Shown in pieces: positions 8,465-13,739 of a DNA stretch of 21,963 nt. The position numbers and the translations under genes were made by a program. Origin of the DNA: an uncultured Clostridia bacterium (GTDB lineage Bacteria > Bacillota > Clostridia > Saccharofermentanales > DTU023); contig CAMJYM010000025.1 of NCBI GenBank assembly GCA_946220865.1, forward strand, positions 1 to 21,963, given 5' to 3'. The notes beneath the pieces were generated by a model, which was not told where the DNA came from, did not search any database, and was given only the letters and a program-made list of their open reading frames with translations. Each line of letters starts with the position of its first letter. Positions within the stretch are counted from its first letter, which is position 1.

Positions 8465-9226
8465 TTAGCTGAGATAGCCCGAAACCTGGGCGAGGAGTTT
8501 GTTCAGGTCGTCGATCATGGGGACGGTACCTGAAATGGCCAGACTGCCATTGCCGATGCAGGCGTAGCTGTCCAGTGTTCCGCTGAGAATGCCGTTGGCG
8601 ACATCGATGGAACTGAAGTGCATGGTGGCGTCTGGCCGTTCGCAGCTCCCTTTTTCCACGCTAATGTGGTGATCTCTGACCTTGAGGGTCAGGCCGACGT
8701 CCTCCAGCTGGATGAGAATATTGCCATCGGCGATGCGACTGGCATTGACCTGGCCCAGGGGATCCAGTTCTGCCACCTGAGCAAGTGCGAAAAAGGCCGC
8801 ATACGCGGTGAGGAGCGTGCTGCTGCGCTTGAAATCCGGGTCGGCTGCGAGTTTTGAGGGGTCGGGTTTCAGGTAAGCGGTGAGCCGCTCGGCAAGCTGC
8901 GTAAAGGTGTTTTTGAGAAAGCCGATGTGCGAAAAACCGCGGGTGGGAATAGGATTTGCCTGGCCATCGACCATGCGGTTAAAGTGTTCCGGACCGGTAA
9001 AACGCAGGCTCATGTTGGCGCTTGCGTTGGCATCCTCAAGGGCTTTGCACTGGCCATTGCGGAAATCCAGAACCATAGGATTAATCCCCGGGATGACAAA
9101 ACGGATAGCGGTTTTGGCCCCCTGGATCAGCCCTGCTGCTGTGCTATCAAGTTCGCAGAGATCCTCCATTGTGCGGAGAATGGCGTGCAAGTTGATCGCA
9201 GCTAGAACTTTCGGATCTTTTTGCAT
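8465..9226 (-). CDS. SCP2-like lipid-binding protein A
   Basis: This 253-residue protein is the first gene of the operon. It looks like two SCP2-like modules: an N-terminal one around MSLRFTGPEHFNRMVDGQ and a C-terminal one around DATMHFSSIDVANGILSG, joined by a helical middle. There is no signal peptide, so it should act in the cytoplasm. The same layout, including the spacing of the F-x-x-P-x-HF segment, is seen in SCP2-like protein B. SCP2 domains bind fatty acyl chains, sterols or other hydrophobic ligands. The start at 9226 is fixed by AAGGAGGA just upstream. A longer frame to 9358 would read through degenerate repeats of unequal length and lacks a ribosome binding site. The function is inferred from fold and neighbours. 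Confidence 0.72.
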   Translation of the reverse strand: MQKDPKVLAAINLHAILRTMEDLCELDSTAAGLIQGAKTAIRFVIPGINPMVLDFRNGQCKALEDANASANMSLRFTGPEHFNRMVDGQANPIPTRGFSHIGFLKNTFTQLAERLTAYLKPDPSKLAADPDFKRSSTLLTAYAAFFALAQVAELDPLGQVNASRIADGNILIQLEDVGLTLKVRDHHISVEKGSCERPDATMHFSSIDVANGILSGTLDSYACIGNGSLAISGTVPMIDDLNKLLAQVSGYLS

Positions 9227-9242
9227 GAGTTCTTCCTCCTTC

Positions 9243-9330
9243 TTGTCGCTTGACGAGTTGTCGCTGACGGGTTGTCGTTTGACGAAATGTCGTTTGACGG
9301 GTATCGCCAGACGAGTTGTCGTTAAACAAG
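9243..9330 (-). repeat. degenerate 12-16-nt tandem repeats in operon leader
   Basis: About six imperfect copies of a unit near TTGTCGTTTGACGAG (plus-strand reading) run from 9243 to 9330 with unit lengths 15, 14, 16, 16, 12 and 15. On the transcript each reads roughly CGTCAAACGACAA and holds a short GTC-N4-GAC dyad. The array ends just before the Shine-Dalgarno of the first operon gene. Unequal unit lengths argue against a coding role. It may be an RNA- or DNA-level control element. Confidence 0.7.
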
Positions 9331-9381
9331 ACAAGTCAGATTTGTAAAGAAAAAACAAGGTTCAGGGTTTATTTTCCAGCA

Positions 9382-9501
9382 TCAGCTGATGAAGCCAGGG
9401 GGATCAAAGTTCAGGGCTTCTACACTACGATATCTTCTGTTGAAGTTGCAGAAGCTGTGGACAGATGTACAGCAGGTGATGACTGATGTACAGCACGTCA
9501 T
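9382..9501 (-). other. possible Cys-rich 39-codon leader ORF
   Basis: In the operon leader, an ATG at 9501 opens a 39-residue frame ending at 9382. It begins MTCCTSVITCCTSV, a 7-residue repeat produced by the 21-bp tandem repeat, and has five Cys in the first 18 residues. No Shine-Dalgarno is visible, so translation is doubtful. If it is translated it could be a leader peptide. Confidence 0.15.
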
Positions 9502-9504
9502 GAA
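9464..9504. repeat. two tandem 21-bp repeats
   Basis: GATGTACAGCAGGTGAT at 9464 recurs as GATGTACAGCACGTCAT at 9485, a period of 21 bp, close to two helical turns. A third GATGTACAG lies at 9662, upstream of the promoter. The core TGTACA is self-complementary. The arrangement on one DNA face could suit a DNA-binding protein. Confidence 0.6.
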
Positions 9505-9514
9505 GAGCTACTGA

Positions 9515-9538
9515 TTTCGAGTGAGTGCTCACTCGAAA
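9515..9538. promoter_or_regulatory. 24-bp palindrome, likely TetR operator
   Basis: Perfect 11-bp arms TTTCGAGTGAG and CTCACTCGAAA flank a 2-bp centre. The GAGTGAG/CTCACTC core is of the kind bound by many TetR-family repressors. It begins 2 bp downstream of the -10 box and covers the predicted start of transcription, the classical position for repression. The only TetR gene in the window lies in the operon this promoter drives, which implies autoregulation. Confidence 0.8.
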
Positions 9539-9540
9539 AT

Positions 9541-9569
9541 AATTTAGACAAATGCCCTATCTTTGTCAA
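9541..9569 (-). promoter_or_regulatory. sigma-A-type promoter of the SCP2/transketolase operon
   Basis: On the minus strand a perfect -35 box TTGACA (9564-9569) is followed, after exactly 17 nt, by the -10 box TAAATT (9541-9546, 4 of 6 matches). Transcription would begin near 9534, inside the palindrome, leaving a leader of about 308 nt before the first gene. A separate promoter after pdxY means the operon can be expressed apart from pip-pdxY. Confidence 0.75.
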
Positions 9570-9786
9570 TACAAAATATGAATAAATGGCGAAAATATCA
9601 AAAAATAGATGGTTTTCAAAGGCGATCCTTCATTTCCGCTGTGAAAAGGGGTGCCTTTGATGATGTACAGTAAGATTTTCTGCTGCCCTGAAACTCACGC
9701 GCGGTCACGGATCTGCTGCACTGTCAGGGGGTGCTGCGTGTTAAAGGAGTTAAATGCGAAGTAAAACCTCACGCGCTGTCCCGGAG

Positions 9787-10620
9787 TCAGGGAACGCTGA
9801 GTTCCGAGAGGAAAGGCTCAAAAAGCAGACCCTCCCGCGGATCAATGCCGGCGGCTTCGGTCGGCTGAATGACCCGGCTGATAAAATCAGCGGCGCGGCG
9901 CACGGAAGCGACAAGCTCTGTGCCTTTAGCGGCTCCGGCCGTCACAATGGCGGCGAGCATATCACCGGTTCCGGAGCGCTTCACCCCATAGCGCGGGCTT
10001 TTCACCAGAGTAGCGCGTTCTCCCGGCTCAAAGCAGAAGTTGGCAATGCCTTCGCTGTCGGGAATGCCGGTGATGACAACGGCCTTCGCGCCCTTCGCCT
10101 GCAACCTGCGGCCAATCTCTGTGAGCTCTTCTGCGCTCCAGTCCCTGCCACGATCCGCATCATGATAGGGAAAATCAGAAAGAAGACAGGCTTCGGTCAC
10201 ATTGGGCGTGATGATGTCGGCCTGGCTGAGCAGCTGCTCATAGGCTTTGACCATCTCAGGAGGAAAAGCGGGGTAACGAACGCCACCTCCCCCGAGCACA
10301 GGATCCACCACAAGACGGGTGTTCTCCCGCCTCAAGTCTCCAAGGATGTGGCTAACGATTTCCACTTCTTCGACTGTTCCCAGAAAGCCGCTCAGGATGC
10401 TGTCGAAGCGGACTCCGAGCTTTTTCCATTCCGCGGCGTAAGAGCTGAGATGTTCTGTGAAATCAACGTAATACGTACTTTTATAGCCGGTCTGGTTGGA
10501 GAGAATGGCCGTGGGCAGAGGACAAGCCTGAACGCCCAGGGCAGAAATCAAAGGCAGAGCGACGCTGAGCGAGCAGCGCCCGAGCCCGGATAAATCATTG
10601 ATGACCGCGACTTTTTTCAT
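9787..10620 (-). CDS. pdxY: pyridoxamine/pyridoxal kinase
   Basis: The 277-residue protein belongs to the ribokinase-fold PdxK/PdxY family and phosphorylates pyridoxal, pyridoxamine or pyridoxine to make PLP precursors in the cytoplasm. It opens with VAVINDLSGLGRCSL and has PLPTAILSNQTG (35-45), typical of the pyridoxamine kinase group, and the catalytic-Asp motif GTGD at 217-220. The segment usually reading DPVMGDxG is here DPVLGGGG (106-113), a change at a residue linked to metal or phosphate binding in relatives. It lies 12 bp after pip, has only a weak ribosome binding site, and is probably translated by coupling. It could supply cofactor to the class III aminotransferase and PatB nearby, but that link is inference. 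Confidence 0.9.
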   Translation of the reverse strand: MKKVAVINDLSGLGRCSLSVALPLISALGVQACPLPTAILSNQTGYKSTYYVDFTEHLSSYAAEWKKLGVRFDSILSGFLGTVEEVEIVSHILGDLRRENTRLVVDPVLGGGGVRYPAFPPEMVKAYEQLLSQADIITPNVTEACLLSDFPYHDADRGRDWSAEELTEIGRRLQAKGAKAVVITGIPDSEGIANFCFEPGERATLVKSPRYGVKRSGTGDMLAAIVTAGAAKGTELVASVRRAADFISRVIQPTEAAGIDPREGLLFEPFLSELSVP

Positions 10621-10632
10621 GTTTCTGATGGT

Positions 10633-11607
10633 TCAACGGGCATAGCGTTTGAAGCGTTCGACGGCCGAGAGCAAGGCCTCGGCGATCTCCTCTTCGCCCG
10701 AAGAATGACCGGCGAGCGGAGCAATTTGCAGCTCGCAGTTCCTGAAGCCCCGGGCGAGTTTCCAGGCTGTTTCCGGCGGGCAGATCATGTCGTAACGACC
10801 ATTGACGATAAAGCAGGGGATATCGGCAATTTTAGCCTGTTGTTTCAGAATGATGCTGCCGGCTTTGTCGAGCTCGTTGTTGAGGAAGTAGTGGCACTCA
10901 ATTTTGGAGATGGCAATGGCTTTATAAAGAGCTTCAGCCTCACTTTCGTCATCTTCAGCACGGGGGCTTGACGGTGCAGGGTCGAGACAGAGCAGGGAAC
11001 CTTCCCAACCGGCCCAGGCGAGACAGGCCGTATTGCGTATCGCCTCATCCTCTGAATTAAAAAGGGCATAATAGGTGCGGACAATGTCCTGCGGCATCGT
11101 GTCTTTGGGCAGGACAGAGAGGAATTTTTCCCAGTTTTCGGGGAAAAAGCGTGCGGCGCCGCCGCCAATAAACCAGTCGATTTCATCTTGAGTGCAGAGG
11201 AAGATCCCGCGAAGGATCAGAGCGTTCACGCGCTCAGGAGCGTGGAGCGCGTAGAGCAGAGCCAGGGTGGATCCCCAGCTGCCGCCAAACACGATCCAGG
11301 AGTCGATGCCGAGGTGCTGTCGCAGTTTTTCGATGTCCTCAACGAGATCCCGACTGGTATTTTCACGCAGTTCTCCATGCGGGCGGCTCAAGCCGCAGCC
11401 GCGCTGGTCAAAAAGTACAATGCGATAAAAGTCAGGATCAAAGTACTGGCGATGGTAGGGCTGCGTGCCGCTCCCAGGGCCCCCGTGGAGAAAGAGTATA
11501 GCCTTGCCCTCAGGATTGCCCGATTCTTCGTAGTAGATTTCGTGAAGTTCTGAAACCTTCAGAAAACCTTTCTTCTTGGGTTCGATGGGGGGAAAATACC
11601 TGGCCAT
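10633..11607 (-). CDS. pip: proline iminopeptidase, family S33
   Basis: The 324-residue alpha/beta hydrolase removes N-terminal proline from peptides in the cytoplasm. HGGPG (41-45) forms the oxyanion hole. Ser110 in FGGSWGS is the nucleophile, and Asp273 (GRYDMICPP) and His301 (LAGHSSG) complete the triad. The start MARYFPPIEPKKKG, the FDQRGCGLSRPHG segment and the length match proline iminopeptidases closely. AAGGAG precedes the ATG at 11607. It is the first gene of a pip-pdxY pair transcribed away from the serpin-like gene. No clear -35 is visible, though AT-rich TATATT and TATAAA tracts on the minus strand at about 11649-11663 are possible -10 elements. Confidence 0.94.
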   Translation of the reverse strand: MARYFPPIEPKKKGFLKVSELHEIYYEESGNPEGKAILFLHGGPGSGTQPYHRQYFDPDFYRIVLFDQRGCGLSRPHGELRENTSRDLVEDIEKLRQHLGIDSWIVFGGSWGSTLALLYALHAPERVNALILRGIFLCTQDEIDWFIGGGAARFFPENWEKFLSVLPKDTMPQDIVRTYYALFNSEDEAIRNTACLAWAGWEGSLLCLDPAPSSPRAEDDESEAEALYKAIAISKIECHYFLNNELDKAGSIILKQQAKIADIPCFIVNGRYDMICPPETAWKLARGFRNCELQIAPLAGHSSGEEEIAEALLSAVERFKRYAR

Positions 11608-11895
11608 GAGCTTGCTCCTTTAAACTTTGTGAATTCGTTAGCTGAGTTTATAGTTCAATATACACTAGACAGAAGATGGACGAAAGATGCCTGGAACCAG
11701 ACGGAAAATGAAAGGGATGCGGACTTTGAGGATGGAATAGACGGAACCATGAAAACGAGGATATTTCTGGAGATATTCATCTTAATATGATGTATGATAA
11801 AACAATAAAGTTGAAGAGATCCTCAACAGCCCGCAAGATTAGCCCGCAAGCTGCCCGGATCAAAGTCAGCTTCACACTGCGGAGGAGGACTGTTT
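11608..11895. other. divergent intergenic region with short repeats
   Basis: This 288-bp spacer separates pip (minus) from the serpin-like gene (plus). It is AT-rich in the middle, with two TATGAT boxes on the plus strand (11786-11791 and 11793-11798) but no convincing -35. A 10-bp direct repeat AGCCCGCAAG lies at 11828-11837 and 11841-11850, and GGAGGAGG precedes the serpin start. No gene is seen. Confidence 0.5.
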
Positions 11896-13725
11896 ATGCC
11901 CCATAGATCATCATTAAAAGGCCGGATGCTCTGCCTTTCCCTAGCCGTCGTTCTGCTCTTTTCAGCGCTTCCCTTCCTTCATTCCTTCGCAGGAGAAGCG
12001 CCACTGGTTTTTGCTGAGGAAGTTGCAGATGAGCTGGCGCCCTATCGCGCGACCCCTATGAATCCTTCGTTTAAGCTTCCAGGTAAAGCGCCGAAGTGGG
12101 AGGAAGGCGAAAAAGAGGCCTTCCTGGAGCAGATGAAAAAAACTTTGCCGGCCCTGGCCTCTGATTTCAGCGCAGGCGAAGGGAATCAGATTTTCTCGCC
12201 TCTGGCCGCTTATCGTCAGCTTTCAGTGGCTGCAGAGCTTTCCCGCGGCGATCTGCAAAAAGATCTGCTGGCGTTTCTTGGAGCTTCATCTGCGGATGAG
12301 CTTCGTTCAGCCGTCAGGAAAGGTCTCATCGATGAACGCCGGGCGGCCATACGCAAAAATACAGGCCGCCATTTTATAAGTGAGCGCTCGCTCTGGCTCA
12401 ACGCCAATACCCCCGAAGAGGCCGAAGCTCTGAAAGAGACTTTACAAAACCTGGCTGAAGACAGCTATACGAACTGCTATGCTCTGCCCTTCGCGGCCGG
12501 AACGGCTCAGTTCTCCGTGAGCGCCTGGCTGCGTTCCCTGCGCCCGGATGGAGGCTTCTACTTCGCCTCTCAGCCGACAGCGGCGGGGCAGGCTTCACTC
12601 TTTTCCGTTCCTCTTTATCGCAACGCTCAGTGTCTGCAATGCGCCCCCCATCACGTGGAAAGAGGGACGTTTACACGGGCGAACGGTCAGACCGCAGAGG
12701 TCGATTTTCTCTTCCTTGATGAAAGCAACGCCGAAGTCTGTGAGGCTGATAACTTTTTGCGCGTGAGTCTGCCCTTGGGCGAAGATCGTCTAGTCCTGGT
12801 TCAGGCGAAGGATGGGGCGAGCTCGGGTTCTGAAGCTGCTTCGGAAAAAAGTTCAGAAGCAAGAGCAGAAAAAGCTGTCGAAGAGGAGAAAGCTGAGACA
12901 GCGGATCAAACGAATCCTGAGTCTGTCTCGGCGGGACCTCAGGGAGAAGACCCACTCACCAGGCTGCTGTCCAGGCCAAAAGATCTGGGTGAAGCCCTTT
13001 TCGGCGGACAGACGGAAGCCCGTGCCGTGCGTCTTGAGATTCCTTTATTTGAACTCAATGATCAGCCTGTGCTCAATGAAACCTATAAAAAATTAGGTTT
13101 TGACGGGCTTTTCAAAGCGGATGAGAAGAATTTTGTACAGCCGTCGTTGAGCTTTTTCGACTTTAGTCAGGAACTGAGTTTGAAGCTCACTCCTTTTGGC
13201 CTGAATGTTGTGGAAGAAAGCGGCGCTTTCCGTCCCGCGCAGGAGAAGACAGGGGATAAAGCGCTTGAATCGCCAGGCGATGTGGCCGAAAGTTCCGTGA
13301 AAGAGAGCAGTTCTGAAAAAGCAACAGCTGCAGATGAAACTGCAACGAAGTCGCTGCCCGAACAGAATGAAAACAAGTCGGCAGAAGTCGAGGAAACCCT
13401 GGCCACAGAGGAACAGAGTCAGCGTGAAGACTTCCCTGAAGATGCCCTGCATTTCCGCTTTGACCGGCCTTTCATGCTACTCCTGGACGGTCCCGAAGGC
13501 CTGCTCTATTTCGCGATTGTGCGTGATCCTTCGGTCGTTCTTCCTCCTGTTACGCTGCTAAAGCAGCAGCAGCCAGTCTATAATGTTCCGGGACCGGCCG
13601 CTCCTGTTCCGGGCGCTCCTGCACCAACAATTCCTCAGGGACATGCCCCGGATGAAACGACGCCCTTCGGACGCCCCTATTCGCTGCCTGTGGGAGTGAC
13701 CGTAGCCACACAAAAATCTGGGTGA
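11896..13725 (+). CDS. secreted serpin-like protein with long acidic insertions
   Basis: The 609-residue protein has an N-terminal signal peptide (hydrophobic to about residue 32), then a divergent serpin fold (peptidase inhibitor family I4). Matching segments are NQIFSPLAAYRQLSVAAELSRG (97-118), the EVDFLFLDE region (268-276), the LEIPLFELNDQPVLNETYKKLG helix/sheet stretch (380-401) and HFRFDRPFMLLLDGPEGLLYFAIVRDP near the C-terminus. Two Glu/Ser/Ala/Lys-rich insertions interrupt it. One is at about 306-352. The other, at about 444-515, lies exactly where the reactive-centre loop should be, so that loop would be roughly 70-80 residues long. A Pro-rich tail follows the serpin end (about 546-609). 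Inhibitory activity is uncertain. It is followed at once by the double-S41 gene. GGAGGAGG gives a firm start. Confidence 0.78.
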   Translation: MPHRSSLKGRMLCLSLAVVLLFSALPFLHSFAGEAPLVFAEEVADELAPYRATPMNPSFKLPGKAPKWEEGEKEAFLEQMKKTLPALASDFSAGEGNQIFSPLAAYRQLSVAAELSRGDLQKDLLAFLGASSADELRSAVRKGLIDERRAAIRKNTGRHFISERSLWLNANTPEEAEALKETLQNLAEDSYTNCYALPFAAGTAQFSVSAWLRSLRPDGGFYFASQPTAAGQASLFSVPLYRNAQCLQCAPHHVERGTFTRANGQTAEVDFLFLDESNAEVCEADNFLRVSLPLGEDRLVLVQAKDGASSGSEAASEKSSEARAEKAVEEEKAETADQTNPESVSAGPQGEDPLTRLLSRPKDLGEALFGGQTEARAVRLEIPLFELNDQPVLNETYKKLGFDGLFKADEKNFVQPSLSFFDFSQELSLKLTPFGLNVVEESGAFRPAQEKTGDKALESPGDVAESSVKESSSEKATAADETATKSLPEQNENKSAEVEETLATEEQSQREDFPEDALHFRFDRPFMLLLDGPEGLLYFAIVRDPSVVLPPVTLLKQQQPVYNVPGPAAPVPGAPAPTIPQGHAPDETTPFGRPYSLPVGVTVATQKSG

Positions 13726-13739
13726 GGGCACTGTGATTG

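Noticed and set aside
9616..9660. Inverted repeat TCAAAGGC/GCCTTTGA as a terminator after pdxY
   Set aside because: The loop is 29 nt and no T-run follows directly on the minus strand, so it is not a convincing terminator.
9754..10593. Plus-strand frame of 279 codons with AAAGGAG just before its ATG
   Set aside because: It lies fully antisense to pdxY, whose product is clearly recognisable, and its own translation looks like no protein family. The ribosome-binding-site match is probably chance.
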